Shown here piece by piece: positions 37,101-46,682 of a stretch of 64,000 nt of DNA. This stretch comes from Caulobacter sp. UNC279MFTsu5.1 (GTDB lineage: Bacteria > Pseudomonadota > Alphaproteobacteria > Caulobacterales > Caulobacteraceae). The stretch is taken from NCBI RefSeq assembly GCF_900114015.1, contig NZ_FORN01000015.1, positions 1 through 64,000 of the forward strand, read 5' to 3'. How positions within the stretch are numbered: position 1 is the stretch's first letter; each line of letters starts with the position of its first letter. The position numbers and the translations under genes are program-made. The notes beneath the pieces were generated by a model. That model had not been told where the DNA came from. It saw only the letters and a list, made by a program, of their open reading frames with translations, and searched no databases.

Positions 37101-37125
37101 AACGGGGCGCTGGTTCCGCCCCGTT
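37101..37125 (+). terminator. Hairpin terminator after panB
   Basis: Perfect 9-bp arms (37101-37109 and 37117-37125, AACGGGGCG and its complement) with a 7-nt loop, starting 8 bp after the panB stop. Confidence 0.7.
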
Positions 37126-37262
37126 GCGGCTGGCTCGGACACGCTATAGGTTCGCCGCCTCGGTGGGTCCGCTCACCATGGTTTTCATTTCGCGTGTCGA
37201 TTCCGGAGCGATCCGGCGTCGACGCCTCAGGGCGCTGTTTCGCCCCTATCGGAGCCTCGTTC

Positions 37263-38021
37263 GTGGTCGATGTGTTTGACGAGGTCGAAGAGCAGCTGCG
37301 CTCCGACCGCTACAAGTCCCTCGCGCTGAAGTCGCTGCCCTGGGTGGGCGCGCTGGCCGCGGTGGCGATTCTGGGCGCGGGCGGCTGGATGGGCTGGACC
37401 AGCTACCAGCAGAACCTGACCAACAAGGCCACGGAAGCCTATCAGGCGGCCCTGACCACCGGCCAGAAGTCGGGCCCCGCCGCGGCGTTCCCGGCGTTCG
37501 AGGCCATCTCCAAGACCGGCACGCCGGTCTACAAGGCCCTGGCCCTGCTGCAGATGGGCGGCGTGCGCCTGGAGCAGAACAAAACCGCCGAGGCGGTGGC
37601 CTATTTCGACCAAGCGGCCAAGCTTTCGCCCAATCCGGTGCTGGCCGACCTCGCCGGCCTCAATTCCGCCTTGGCGCTCATCGACACGGCTCCTTACAAG
37701 GATGTCGAGGCGAGGCTGAACCCGTTGATGGGCGAGAAGAGTCCCTATCGCGTGCAGGCGAAGGAAGCCCTGGCCTTCGCCAAGCTGCGGGCCGGCGACC
37801 TGGCCGGCGCGCGCGGCGACTTCCTCGTGCTGTCCAGCTCGCTCGACAATTCCTCGGATGAAATCCGGGAACGGGCCAAGGGCGCGATGGCCATGATCGA
37901 TTCCGGCTCCGCCAAGGACCTGCCGGCCGTGGTCAAGGCCGCCATGGCCCTGCCGCCGTCCGCCGCGCTCTCGCTTCCGACCGGCCCGCAGGCCGACGTC
38001 GCCCCCAATACCGCCCAATGA
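37263..38021 (+). CDS. YfgM-like membrane-anchored TPR protein
   Basis: 252 aa from the GTG at 37263, which has GGAG 9-13 bases ahead. A short cytosolic N terminus (VDVFDEVEEQLRSDRY) and one helix (VGALAAVAILGAGGWMGWT) place the rest in the periplasm, where TPR-like helices follow (YKALALLQMGGVRLEQN, AVAYFDQAAKLSPNPVLADL). This matches the YfgM/DUF2133 family, an ancillary SecYEG chaperone partner in E. coli. The gene overlaps bamB by 4 bp and is followed by der, the same order as in E. coli, which supports the call. Confidence 0.85.
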   Translation: MVDVFDEVEEQLRSDRYKSLALKSLPWVGALAAVAILGAGGWMGWTSYQQNLTNKATEAYQAALTTGQKSGPAAAFPAFEAISKTGTPVYKALALLQMGGVRLEQNKTAEAVAYFDQAAKLSPNPVLADLAGLNSALALIDTAPYKDVEARLNPLMGEKSPYRVQAKEALAFAKLRAGDLAGARGDFLVLSSSLDNSSDEIRERAKGAMAMIDSGSAKDLPAVVKAAMALPPSAALSLPTGPQADVAPNTAQ

Positions 38022-39448
38022 GCCGACGCCCCATGACGACCAAGCGCTATCTGCTCCTCACCGCGATGATGACCGCCGCGGTGTCGGTGGCCGGCTGTTC
38101 GACGATTTCCAAGCTGAACCCCTTCGACAAGAAGGAAGCCAACAAGACCCTGGCCACCCAGGGGCAGCGGATCTCGGTCATCGCCTTCGACCAGAAGGTC
38201 GAGCCGGCCGAAGCGCTGAAGGGCGCCGACTTCTTCCTGCCCGAGCCGACCGTCCAGGCCGACTGGCCGCTGCCGGGCGGCAACGCCGAGCAGTCGGTCG
38301 AGCATGTGGCCGCCGCCGCCAATTTCGACATCGCCTGGCGCAAGGGCTTCGGCCAGAAGGCCAACCGCAAGTATCACGTGACCGCGCCGCCAGTGGCGGC
38401 CGACGGCAAGATCTTCGTGATGGACGGCGAGGCGACCGTCAGCGCCATCGACGCCAAGAGCGGCTCGACGATCTGGAAGAAGGATCTGCGTCCCGCCAAG
38501 GCCCCCGGCAAGAAGCACGGTTTCTTCGGCATCGGCGGCAGCGCGGCCGACCGCACGGGCTTCGGCGGCGGCGTCGCCTACGCCAACGGTAAGCTCTACG
38601 TCGCCTCGGGCTTCCGGTTCGTGGCCCAGCTGGACGCCGCCACCGGTGCGGAAGCCTGGCGTCAGCAGACCAGCACGCCGGTCCACGCCGCCCCCACGGT
38701 CGCCGATGGCCGCGTGTTCGTGATCTCGACCGACAACGAACTGCTGAGCTTCAACGCCGCCGACGGCGCGCCGGGCTGGACGTATCAGGCCCTGATCGAG
38801 CCGGCCCGGATCCTGGCGGCCACCAGCCCCGCGGTCAGCGGCGACACCGTCGTGGCCGGCTTCGCCTCGGGCGAACTGGTCGCTCTGCGCGCCAGCAACG
38901 GCAACGACCTGTGGAGCGAGGCCCTCAGCCGCGCCAGCCGCACCAACGCCCTGTCGGAAATCCGCGACATCGCCGGCCGTCCGGTGATCTTCAAGGGCGA
39001 CGTCTTCGCCGTCAGCCACTCGGGCGTGTTCGCCGCCACCGACCTGCGCACGGGTCAGGCCCGCTGGAATCTGCCGGTCACCGCCATCACCAGCCCCTGG
39101 GCGGCCGGCGACGTGGTCTTCGTGGTCGACAAGGCCGGCCAGGTGATCTGCGTCTCGCGCGAGGCCGGTCAGGTCTACTGGATCCGCGACCTCAACAACA
39201 CCGACAAGCTGAGCAAGAAGCAGAAGAAGAAGCGCGCCAAGCATCCAGTGGTCTGGTCGACCCCGATCCTGGCCTCGAACCGCCTGATCACCGTGTCGAG
39301 CGAAGGTCAGGCCGTGGCCCTGAACCCCAAGACCGGCGAGACACTGAAGACCCTGAAGATCGGCCAGCCGGTCCTGCTGGGTCCGATCGCCATGGGCGAC
39401 GCCGTCTATGTGGCGACCGACGAGGCGGATCTGATCGCCATCCGCTAG
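38018..39448 (+). CDS. bamB: Outer-membrane assembly lipoprotein BamB
   Basis: 476 aa. A lipoprotein signal with lipobox VAGC precedes a PQQ-type eight-bladed propeller: repeated A-x-D-x-x-x-G-x-x-x-W blades such as SAIDAKSGSTIWKKDL, QLDAATGAEAWRQQ and ATDLRTGQARWNLP. BamB is part of the BAM complex that inserts barrel proteins in the outer membrane. It is longer than E. coli BamB because of an N-terminal insert (about 40-100). Translation is coupled to the YfgM-like gene (ATGA overlap). A second possible start is the ATG at 38033. Confidence 0.93.
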   Translation: MSRRPMTTKRYLLLTAMMTAAVSVAGCSTISKLNPFDKKEANKTLATQGQRISVIAFDQKVEPAEALKGADFFLPEPTVQADWPLPGGNAEQSVEHVAAAANFDIAWRKGFGQKANRKYHVTAPPVAADGKIFVMDGEATVSAIDAKSGSTIWKKDLRPAKAPGKKHGFFGIGGSAADRTGFGGGVAYANGKLYVASGFRFVAQLDAATGAEAWRQQTSTPVHAAPTVADGRVFVISTDNELLSFNAADGAPGWTYQALIEPARILAATSPAVSGDTVVAGFASGELVALRASNGNDLWSEALSRASRTNALSEIRDIAGRPVIFKGDVFAVSHSGVFAATDLRTGQARWNLPVTAITSPWAAGDVVFVVDKAGQVICVSREAGQVYWIRDLNNTDKLSKKQKKKRAKHPVVWSTPILASNRLITVSSEGQAVALNPKTGETLKTLKIGQPVLLGPIAMGDAVYVATDEADLIAIR

Positions 39449-39489
39449 ACTTCGCCGGGCCCGCCCGGATCCACAATTCAGGCGCCGCG

Positions 39490-39519
39490 AACCCGGGCTG
39501 GTCCTCACCAGTCCGGGTT
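39490..39519 (+). terminator. Hairpin terminator between bamB and der
   Basis: Arms 39490-39502 and 39507-39519 form a 13-bp stem with one G-T pair and a CCTC loop, followed by TTGTCGCTTTTG. It separates bamB from der, which therefore probably has its own promoter or relies on read-through. Confidence 0.65.
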
Positions 39520-39556
39520 TGTCGCTTTTGTCTCCGAAATCGACTAATCACAGCCC

Positions 39557-41326
39557 ATGCCTTTGAAACTCGCCATCGTCGGCCGCCCCAATGTGGGCAA
39601 GTCGACCCTGTTCAACCGTCTGGCCGGCCGCAAGCTGGCCCTGGTCGACGACCAGCCCGGCGTCACCCGCGACCGCCGGTTCGCGCACGGCCGCCTGGGC
39701 GACCTGGACCTGGAGCTGATCGACACCGCCGGCTTCGAGGACGTCACCGACGAGAGCCTGGAAGCGCGGATGCGCGCCCAGACCGAGCTGGCGATCGACG
39801 AGGCTGACGTCAGTCTGCTGGTGTTCGACGCCCGCGAGGGCCTGACGCCGCTGGACCGGATCTTCGCCGAGATCCTGCGCAAGCGGAACAAGCCGGTGCT
39901 GGTGGCGGCCAACAAGTCCGAGGGCAAGGCCGGAGACCATGGCGCGGCCGAAGCCAACGTCCTGGGCCTGGGCGAGCCGATCCAGATCAGCGGCGAGCAC
40001 GGCGAGGGCATGGCCGAGCTCTATGCGGCCCTGCTGTCCGTCGCGCCGGAAGAGCTGCAGACCGACCATGACGAGTTGGACGACGACAAGCCGATCAAGA
40101 TCGCCATCGTCGGCCGTCCCAACGCCGGCAAGTCGACCCTGATCAACCGCCTGATCGGCGAACAGCGCCTGCTGACCGGGCCGGAAGCCGGCATCACCCG
40201 CGACTCCATCTCGGTCGACTGGGACTGGGGCGGGCGCAAGGTGCGGCTGGTCGATACCGCCGGTCTGCGCAAGAAGGCCAAGGTCAACGAGAAGCTCGAG
40301 AAGCTCTCGACCGCCGACACCATCCGCTCGCTGACCTTCGCCGAGGTCGTGCTGCTGGTGATGGACGCCACTCATCCGTTCGAGACCCAGGACCTGCAGA
40401 TCGCCGACCTGGCCGAACGGGAAGGGCGCTGCGTGGTCTTCGTCCTGGCCAAGTGGGACCTGATCGAGGATCCGGGCCAGATCCTCAAGGACTTCAACGA
40501 ACATGCCGAGCGCATGTTGCCCCAGCTGCGCGGCGCGCCGGTGGTCGCCTTGTCGGGCGAGACCGGCCGCGGCGTCGAACGGCTGATGCCGGCCGTGCTC
40601 AAGAGCCACAAGGACTGGTCGACCAAGGTCAAGACCCGTGACCTGAACGACTGGCTGCAGATGGCCATGCAGCGCCACCCGCCGCCCAGCGTCGGCGGCA
40701 AGCGCATCAAGCCCAAATACATGGCCCAGACCAAGGCCCGCCCGCCGACCTTCGTGCTGTTCTCCAGCCGCGCCGACCAGATGCCCGAGCAGTATCGGCG
40801 CTATCTGATCAACTCCTTGCGCGAAAGCTTCGACCTGCCGGGCGTGCCGCTGCGCATCACCCTGAAGTCGGGGGCCAATCCCTATGCCGAGGGTGAGGCC
40901 AAGGGCCACTCGGGCAAGGGCAAGCGGGAGTTCGAGCGCAAGGAGCGCGAGAAGGAGCGGATCCGCGCCTCGCGCAACACCGTCAAGAAGTCGGTGCGTG
41001 TCGCCGAAGCCGCCGCCGCGGCCGCCGCCGAGGCCGCGGGTCTGCCCGCGCCCGCCAAGAGCGCCGGCAAGCCCGCCTCGAAGGCCTCGAAAGCGCCCAA
41101 GCCGGCCGAGATCGCCGCGACGCCCGCCGCCGAGTCCGGCAAGGCGGCGGTCAAGTCGGTCAAGAAGCAGGGCCCCAGGGCCCAGAAGAAGTCGACCACG
41201 CCCAGCTACAAGGTCGGCTTCAAGGCGGCGGGCGGCAAGGCGGCCGGCTCGAAGACCGCGCCGCGCCGCCCGGTGGCTGGCGCCCGCACGGTTCGCGGCA
41301 ACAAGGCGCCGCCGAAAGGGCGGTAG
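39557..41326 (+). CDS. der: Ribosome assembly GTPase Der (EngA)
   Basis: 589 aa, against about 490 in E. coli. Two GTPase domains: first P-loop GRPNVGKST with DDQPGVTRD and DTAGFED, second GRPNAGKST with GPEAGITRD and DTAGLRKKAK; each has its NK-D type motif (AANKSE, LAKWD). A C-terminal KH-like domain ends near residue 455. The remaining ~130 residues are a lysine/alanine-rich disordered tail starting EGEAKGHSGKGKREFE, probably an RNA-binding extension. Der is essential for 50S maturation. Confidence 0.95.
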   Translation: MPLKLAIVGRPNVGKSTLFNRLAGRKLALVDDQPGVTRDRRFAHGRLGDLDLELIDTAGFEDVTDESLEARMRAQTELAIDEADVSLLVFDAREGLTPLDRIFAEILRKRNKPVLVAANKSEGKAGDHGAAEANVLGLGEPIQISGEHGEGMAELYAALLSVAPEELQTDHDELDDDKPIKIAIVGRPNAGKSTLINRLIGEQRLLTGPEAGITRDSISVDWDWGGRKVRLVDTAGLRKKAKVNEKLEKLSTADTIRSLTFAEVVLLVMDATHPFETQDLQIADLAEREGRCVVFVLAKWDLIEDPGQILKDFNEHAERMLPQLRGAPVVALSGETGRGVERLMPAVLKSHKDWSTKVKTRDLNDWLQMAMQRHPPPSVGGKRIKPKYMAQTKARPPTFVLFSSRADQMPEQYRRYLINSLRESFDLPGVPLRITLKSGANPYAEGEAKGHSGKGKREFERKEREKERIRASRNTVKKSVRVAEAAAAAAAEAAGLPAPAKSAGKPASKASKAPKPAEIAATPAAESGKAAVKSVKKQGPRAQKKSTTPSYKVGFKAAGGKAAGSKTAPRRPVAGARTVRGNKAPPKGR

Positions 41327-41362
41327 CGTCGGTCGCCCACGCGATAGGTTACGTAATTAAGG

Positions 41363-41403
41363 TGCGCCGGGACGATCGAAGGGGGTGTCGATGTCCCGGC
41401 GCA
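41363..41403. terminator. Inverted repeat downstream of der
   Basis: Ten-base arms (41363-41372 and 41394-41403; TGCGCCGGGA and its complement) with a 21-nt loop, about 35 bp after the der stop. Probably the der terminator. Confidence 0.5.
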
Positions 41404-41456
41404 TTCCCGATCCGACTCTTCCGGACATCGGATCGGAAAGCTCCTGGAGCGTTTCA

Positions 41457-41549
41457 CGACCTGATTGCATCAGGCTGGCGCTCTAGATCTTTGTTTTAAT
41501 GCATTTTCTTCAAGCGAACCTGCGTCCGCTTCGCTCAAAGATGCTCTAG
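41457..41549. repeat. Dispersed palindromic repeat, copy A
   Basis: A ~93-bp element made of an imperfect palindrome (41457-41497, centre ACCTGATTGCATCAGG) and a second palindromic block (from TGCATTTTCTTCA through GCGAACC...TTCGC to ATGCTCTA). The same blocks in the same order occur at 50031-50131. It lies between convergent der and the chemotaxis gene, and its last bases supply the stop codon of the latter (41546-41548). Confidence 0.85.
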
Positions 41550-43048
41550 AACTCCTCCCAGGCCGTGGCCGCGAGCGCGGCGTTGCCGGCGCCGGGGCGG
41601 AACCGGGCGCTGACGCGAGTCTGGGGGCGGGCCGCTTCGGAAGGACGTCGGCAAGCCTGGACGGGTTCGGGGTGGCCGGCCACCGCGAGCTCTCCGGTCT
41701 GAAAGCGCGAGACAAGCGCGGTCAGCTCGTTGGCTTCGGCCTTCAGGCTGGCGGCGGCGGCCGTGACCTCCTCGACCATGGCGGCGTTCTGTTGGGTGAC
41801 CTCGTCCATCTGGTTGACGGCGGTGTTCACCTGAGCGAGGCCGGTGGCCTGCTCCTGTGACGACTGGGCGATCTCCGAAATCAAGGTGTCGATCTGGGCG
41901 ACCTTGCCGACGATGCCGCTCAGGGCCTGGCCGGTCTCGCCGACCAGTTGGACGCCCCGCGCGACTTGCGATGTGCTGCTGGCGATCAGCCCCTTGATTT
42001 CCTTGGCAGCCTCGGCCGAACGCTGGGCCAGGGCCCGCACTTCTTGGGCCACGACCGCGAAACCGCGGCCGGCGTCGCCGGCCCGGGCGGCCTCGACGCC
42101 GGCGTTCAAGGCCAGCAGGTTGGTCTGGAAGGCGATCTCGTCGATCACGCCGATAATCTGGGTGATCTTGCCCGAGCTGTGCTCGATCTCGCCCATGGCC
42201 TCGACGGCGTCACGCATGACCTCGCCGGAGCGGGCGGCGTCTTCCCGGGCGCTGGAGGCGGCGACGAAGGCCTCCTTGGCCCCCGTCGCGCTGCGTCGCA
42301 CCGTAGCGGTGATCTGGTCCAGCGCGGCGGCGGTCTCTTCCAGGCTGGCGGCCTGGTGTTCGGTGCGGCGGGAGAGGTCATCCGAGGCGCGGGCGATCTC
42401 TTCCGAGCCGCCGCGCACGCCATCGGTGGCGCCGGAGATCTGACCGATGGCCTCGCGCAGGCTGTCGATCGCGGTGTTGTAGTCGTCCTTGATCTGCTGG
42501 AAGCGGCCTTCGAAGGGTTCGGTGATCCGAGCGGTCAGGTCGCCGGCCGCCAGGCGTTGAAGACGCTCGGCGAGCGAGAAGACCACGGTCGTCTGCTCTT
42601 CCTCGGCCTTGCGCCGGGCCTCGTTGGCGATCCGCTCCAGTTCGACGTCGGTGACGTCGATGGCGAACTTGATGACCTTGCAAGGCTTGCCCGAGGCGTC
42701 GAAGATCGGGTTGTAGGCGCCCTGGATCCAGACGTCCTTGCCGTTCTTGCCCACCCGCTGGAACTTGTCGGCGAAAAAGTCGCCCCGCGCCAGATTGGCC
42801 CAGAAGGCCTTGTATTCGGCGCTGCGGCCGTAGGCGGGGTCGACGAAGATCTCGTGGTGACGGCCGACGATCTCGTCCAGCGAATAGCCGATGGTGTGCA
42901 GGAAGTTCTTGTTGGCGCTGATGATCGTGCCGTCGAGCTGGAATTCGATTATCGCCTGCGAGCGGTCGATCGCCGCGACCATGGCTTCCAGATCCGCCAG
43001 ACGCCGCGCCGCCTTCGCGTCGTTGCGCTTCAAGGAAAAGAACGACAT
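41546..43048 (-). CDS. Soluble PAS-containing methyl-accepting chemotaxis protein with CheR/CheB docking tail
   Basis: 500 aa without transmembrane helices. A PAS domain occupies about residues 20-140 ([40 protein letters not shown]), a HAMP-like segment about 165-215 ([16 protein letters not shown]), and the receptor signalling coil about 230-450 with the tip [20 protein letters not shown]. The protein ends in AWEEF, the xWxxF type pentapeptide by which CheR and CheB dock for adaptation. Cytoplasmic PAS receptors often sense redox state or a bound cofactor, but no haem or flavin residue could be assigned. Start is the ATG at 43048. Confidence 0.92.
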   Translation of the reverse strand: MSFFSLKRNDAKAARRLADLEAMVAAIDRSQAIIEFQLDGTIISANKNFLHTIGYSLDEIVGRHHEIFVDPAYGRSAEYKAFWANLARGDFFADKFQRVGKNGKDVWIQGAYNPIFDASGKPCKVIKFAIDVTDVELERIANEARRKAEEEQTTVVFSLAERLQRLAAGDLTARITEPFEGRFQQIKDDYNTAIDSLREAIGQISGATDGVRGGSEEIARASDDLSRRTEHQAASLEETAAALDQITATVRRSATGAKEAFVAASSAREDAARSGEVMRDAVEAMGEIEHSSGKITQIIGVIDEIAFQTNLLALNAGVEAARAGDAGRGFAVVAQEVRALAQRSAEAAKEIKGLIASSTSQVARGVQLVGETGQALSGIVGKVAQIDTLISEIAQSSQEQATGLAQVNTAVNQMDEVTQQNAAMVEEVTAAAASLKAEANELTALVSRFQTGELAVAGHPEPVQACRRPSEAARPQTRVSARFRPGAGNAALAATAWEEF

Positions 43049-43360
43049 TTGGATGGGCTCCCCGGGAGATCCCTGATGGATATTCTCACACGGGAAACGT
43101 GCGCCGGGCGCGTTTCTGAAAGCTTAACGGTAGGGCGTGACGGATCTTGTATTGATGCGACTTATTGGCACGAATATCGATTTCAGTTCCAACATGGAAG
43201 AGTTCGAAACCGTATCGGTGATCATACAAAACACATTTTACGCAAAATGACTCATATTGCCAAAATCTGTACCTGGACATTCCATGACGCCCAGGGCTTG
43301 GCGCGGCAAAGATCGGTCGGGATCGGCCAAGCACTGCCTTCGAGTGCGATCTTAGGCGAC
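43049..43360. other. A/T-rich intergenic region upstream of the chemotaxis gene
   Basis: About 310 bp without a gene. From about 43120 to 43270 it is strikingly A/T-rich for this genome and holds a near-palindrome CATTTTACGCAAAATG (43234-43249). It should contain the promoter of the receptor gene on the minus strand; I could not assign a sigma factor or regulator. Confidence 0.5.
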
Positions 43361-44113
43361 CTATCCCTCGCTGGCTGATTCCTGGCCGCGTTCCTTGAAC
43401 CGCACGACGCCCTTGGGCGGCACGCGGTCGGGGCGGGCCAGATCGACGATCAGCGGAACGATCGTGTCAGGCGCGGGCACGGTCTGGGGATCCTCACCGG
43501 GGAAGGCGCCGGCCCGCATGCGGGTGCGCATGGCGCCGGGATCGACGCAGACGGCGCGCACCGTGGAGTTCTCCATCTCGTCGTCATAGCAGGCGACGAC
43601 GGCCTCAAGCCCGGCCTTGGAGGCCGCATAGCCGCCCCAGAAGGCGCGATGGGTCCTGGCCAGGCTGCTGGTTAGGAAGATGGCCCGGCCGGCCTCGGCG
43701 CGGCGCAGCAGCGGATCCATGGCCCGAATCAGCCGCCAGTTGGCCGTCAGGTTGGTGGCCATGATCATGTCCCAGCCCTTGGGGTCCAGGTGGCCCACCG
43801 GCGTCAGGGCGCCCAGCACGCCGGCGGCGCCCACCAGGATGTCCAGCTTGCCGTAGCGCTCGTAGAGGGCCGCGCCGAGCTGGTCGAGGCCGTCGGCCTC
43901 GCGCAGGTCCAGGGGGGCCAGGGTGGCGTGCTCGCCGGTCACGGCCAGGATCGCGTCGTCCAGGGCCTCCAGCGCGCCCTGGGTGCGGCCCACGGCGACG
44001 ACGTGGGCGCCGGCCTGGGCAAGGCCCAGGGCGATGGCCTCGCCGATGCCGCGGGTGGCGCCGGTGACGAGGGCGATGCGGCCGGCCAGCGGCTTTTCGG
44101 AGTCGAGAGTCAT
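43361..44113 (-). CDS. Short-chain dehydrogenase/reductase
   Basis: 250 aa, classical SDR. NAD(P) loop TGATRGIGEAIALGLAQAG, the structural GAAGVLG, catalytic Ser in IFLTSSLART, and YAASKAGLEAVV with Tyr and Lys. The C-terminal segment (CVDPGAMRTRMRAGAFPGED) is of the YciK-like group. Substrate unknown. It follows the radA-cvpA-purF-transporter group but is separated by a strong terminator and so has its own promoter in 44114-44153. Confidence 0.88.
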   Translation of the reverse strand: MTLDSEKPLAGRIALVTGATRGIGEAIALGLAQAGAHVVAVGRTQGALEALDDAILAVTGEHATLAPLDLREADGLDQLGAALYERYGKLDILVGAAGVLGALTPVGHLDPKGWDMIMATNLTANWRLIRAMDPLLRRAEAGRAIFLTSSLARTHRAFWGGYAASKAGLEAVVACYDDEMENSTVRAVCVDPGAMRTRMRAGAFPGEDPQTVPAPDTIVPLIVDLARPDRVPPKGVVRFKERGQESASEG

Positions 44114-44153
44114 GGGCGGGTTCTAAACAGAACCGTTTGTGGTTGAAACGAAA

Positions 44154-44184
44154 TCCGTTGGTGTTCTCAATGAACACCAACGGA
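44154..44184 (-). terminator. Hairpin terminator after the SBF transporter gene
   Basis: Perfect 13-bp arms (44154-44166, 44172-44184; TCCGTTGGTGTTC and complement) with a 5-nt loop. Read on the minus strand the stem is followed by a T-rich ATTTCGTTTC, consistent with a rho-independent terminator 12 bp beyond the stop. Confidence 0.8.
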
Positions 44185-44195
44185 ATTTGTGGGTG

Positions 44196-45179
44196 TCAGG
44201 CCTCGTCCGCCGGCCGCGCGCCGTAGCGCTGGGCGATCACCGAGCAGGCCATCAGCTGGATCTGGTGGAACAGCATCAGCGGCAGCACCAGGACGCCGGC
44301 CGTGGCGCCGGGGAACAGGATGCCGGCCATCGGCACGCCGGTGGCCAGGCTCTTCTTGGAGCCGCAGAACGCGATGGCCACCTCATCGGGTTTGGAAAAG
44401 CCCAGGGCGCGCGCGCCGAACACCGTGGCGGTCATGACCACGGCCAGCAGCACCACGCAGGCGGCCAGCAGCAGGAAGAGTTCGGGAATCGAGACGATCT
44501 TCCAGATGCCGCCGACCACGGCGGCGCTGAACGCCGAATAGACCACCAGCAGGATCGATCCGCGGTCGACCTGGCCGACCAGGGCCTTGTGCTTCTCGAT
44601 CCAGCCCCGGACCCAGGGGCGCACCAGCTGGCCGGCCACGAACGGGACCAGCAGCTGGACGACGATCGACTGGATCGAGTCCCAGCCGCCCACCTCGCCA
44701 TGGGCGTGCATCAGCAGGCCGACCAGCACTGGGGTCAGGAAGATGCCCAGCAGGTTCGAGGCCGAGGCCGCGCAGACGGCGGCGGCCACGTTGCCCCGGC
44801 CGATCGAGGTGAAGGCGATCGACGACTGCACCGTGGAGGGTAGACAGCACAGGAACAGCATGCCGCTCGACAGGGTCGGCGACAGCACGCCCGACCTGCT
44901 GATCAGCAGGCCCAGGGCCGGAAACAGCACGAAGGTGAAGGCCAGGATCGTCAGGTGCAGCCGCCAGTGGGTCAGGCCCGCCACCACGGCTTCGCGCGAC
45001 AGCTTGGCGCCGTGCAGGAAGAACAGCACGGCGATGGCGATCTTGACCACCCAGCCGACGATCGTCGCGGCCTCGCCGCGCACCGGCAGGATCGAGGCCA
45101 GCACGACCATGCCGAACAGGGCCGCGATATAGCCGTCGATCTTCAGCTTGGCGAAAAGAACGGAAACCGGATTGGCCAA
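44196..45179 (-). CDS. SBF/bile acid:sodium symporter-like membrane protein (YfeH group)
   Basis: 327 aa with nine or ten hydrophobic helices. It has the SBF-like (DUF4137) features HGAKLSREAVVAGLTHWRLH, LPSTVQSSIAFTSIGRGN, SASNLLGIFLTPVLV and GSKKSLATGVPMAGILFP. Members move organic anions with sodium, but the substrate of this group is not established. The gene starts 3 bp after the purF stop and so appears to ride on the cvpA-purF message. Confidence 0.88.
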   Translation of the reverse strand: MANPVSVLFAKLKIDGYIAALFGMVVLASILPVRGEAATIVGWVVKIAIAVLFFLHGAKLSREAVVAGLTHWRLHLTILAFTFVLFPALGLLISRSGVLSPTLSSGMLFLCCLPSTVQSSIAFTSIGRGNVAAAVCAASASNLLGIFLTPVLVGLLMHAHGEVGGWDSIQSIVVQLLVPFVAGQLVRPWVRGWIEKHKALVGQVDRGSILLVVYSAFSAAVVGGIWKIVSIPELFLLLAACVVLLAVVMTATVFGARALGFSKPDEVAIAFCGSKKSLATGVPMAGILFPGATAGVLVLPLMLFHQIQLMACSVIAQRYGARPADEA

Positions 45180-45182
45180 AGC

Positions 45183-46682
45183 CTAGGCGCTCAGCAGGGA
45201 CAGTTGCTTCTCGGCCTGGTCGTTGCGGCCCTCGGCGATCTCGCGGTCGGTCAGGCGCGTGGGATAGTCGCCGGTGAAGTAGTGGTCGGTGAACTGCGGG
45301 TGGGCCGGGTCGCGAGGACCGGCTTCCAGCGCCGTGTAGAGGCCGTCGACCGACAGGAAGCCCAGGCTGTCGACTTCCAGGAACCGAGCCATCTCCTCCA
45401 GCGACTTGTTGGCCGCCAGCAGTTGATCGCGCTCGGGCATGTCGATGCCGTAGAAGTCGGGCCACTTGATCGGCGGACTGGCCGAGCGGAGGTGAACCTC
45501 CTTGGCGCCGGCCTCGCGGACCATGCGCACGATCTTCAGCGAGGTGGTGCCGCGCACGATCGAGTCGTCGATCAGGATCACGCGCTTGCCTTCCAGCACG
45601 GCCCGGTTGGGGCTGTGCTTCATGCGCACGCCCAGTTCGCGCACGCCCTGGGTCGGCTGGATGAAGGTGCGGCCCACATAGTGGTTGCGGATGATGCCCA
45701 GGTCGAAGGGCAGACCGCTCTGTTGGGCGAAGCCGATGGCGGCCGGCACGCCGCTGTCGGGAACCGGCACCACGACGTCGGCCTCGACGCCGGTCTCGAT
45801 GGCCAGGCGCTGGCCCATGCGCTTGCGCACGTCGTAGACCGAACGGCCGTTCACGACGCTGTCGGGCCGGGCGAAATAGACATATTCGAACACGCAGGGA
45901 CGGGCGGCGACGTTCTGGAACGGACGCAGCGACTTCACGCCGGTCTCGGAGATCACCACCATCTCGCCGTGCTCGACGTCGCGCACGAAGCGGGCGCCGA
46001 TCATGTCGAGCGCGCAGGTCTCGGACGCCAGGATCGGCTGGCCGTCCAGGTCGCCCAGCACCAGCGGGCGGATGCCCAGCGGATCGCGCAGGCCGATCAT
46101 CTTCTTGTTGGTGATGGCCACGATCGCGTAGCCGCCTTCGATCTGGCCGACCGCGTCGATGAAGCGGTCGACGATGCGGGCCTTCCGCGAGCGGGCGATC
46201 AGGTGAAGGATCACCTCGCTGTCGCTGGTGGACTGGAAGATCGCGCCTTCCTGCACCAGGCGCTCGCGCAAAGTCAGGAAGTTGGTCAGGTTGCCGTTGT
46301 GGGCGATGGCCACGCCGCCGGTTTCGAGGTCGGCGAACATCGGCTGGACGTTGCGGATGCCGCTGCCGCCGGCGGTGGAGTAGCGGGTGTGGCCGATGGC
46401 CATGGCGCCGGGCAGGCGCTCGACCAGGTCGTTGCCGGTGAAGGCGTCGCCGACATGGCCCATGTGGCGTTCGGTGTGGAAGCGCTGGCCGTCGAAGGCG
46501 GCGATGCCGCAGGCCTCCTGGCCGCGATGCTGCAGGGCGTGCAGCCCCAGGGCGGTGACGGCGGCGGCGTCGCGCACGCCATAGACGCCGAAGACCCCGC
46601 ATTCGAGGCGGAGCGTGTCGTCTTCCGGATCGCGCCAGGGCTTGGACGAGAAGCGGTCGGTCGACTGGCCGAAGGACGTCAT
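45183..46682 (-). CDS. purF: Amidophosphoribosyltransferase
   Basis: 499 aa. PurF makes phosphoribosylamine from PRPP and glutamine, the first step of purine synthesis. A short propeptide precedes the catalytic Cys28 (LECGVFGVYG); the glutaminase domain shows GHTRYSTAGGSGIRNVQP and the PRPP loop is VILIDDSIVRGTTSLKI. The start overlaps the cvpA stop by 4 bp. The order cvpA-purF is widely conserved. Confidence 0.96.
   Translation of the reverse strand: MTSFGQSTDRFSSKPWRDPEDDTLRLECGVFGVYGVRDAAAVTALGLHALQHRGQEACGIAAFDGQRFHTERHMGHVGDAFTGNDLVERLPGAMAIGHTRYSTAGGSGIRNVQPMFADLETGGVAIAHNGNLTNFLTLRERLVQEGAIFQSTSDSEVILHLIARSRKARIVDRFIDAVGQIEGGYAIVAITNKKMIGLRDPLGIRPLVLGDLDGQPILASETCALDMIGARFVRDVEHGEMVVISETGVKSLRPFQNVAARPCVFEYVYFARPDSVVNGRSVYDVRKRMGQRLAIETGVEADVVVPVPDSGVPAAIGFAQQSGLPFDLGIIRNHYVGRTFIQPTQGVRELGVRMKHSPNRAVLEGKRVILIDDSIVRGTTSLKIVRMVREAGAKEVHLRSASPPIKWPDFYGIDMPERDQLLAANKSLEEMARFLEVDSLGFLSVDGLYTALEAGPRDPAHPQFTDHYFTGDYPTRLTDREIAEGRNDQAEKQLSLLSA

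Noticed and set aside
43160..43185. TTGGCAC-like sequence suggesting a sigma-54 promoter
   Set aside because: The required GC at the -12 position is missing and it points away from the chemotaxis gene.
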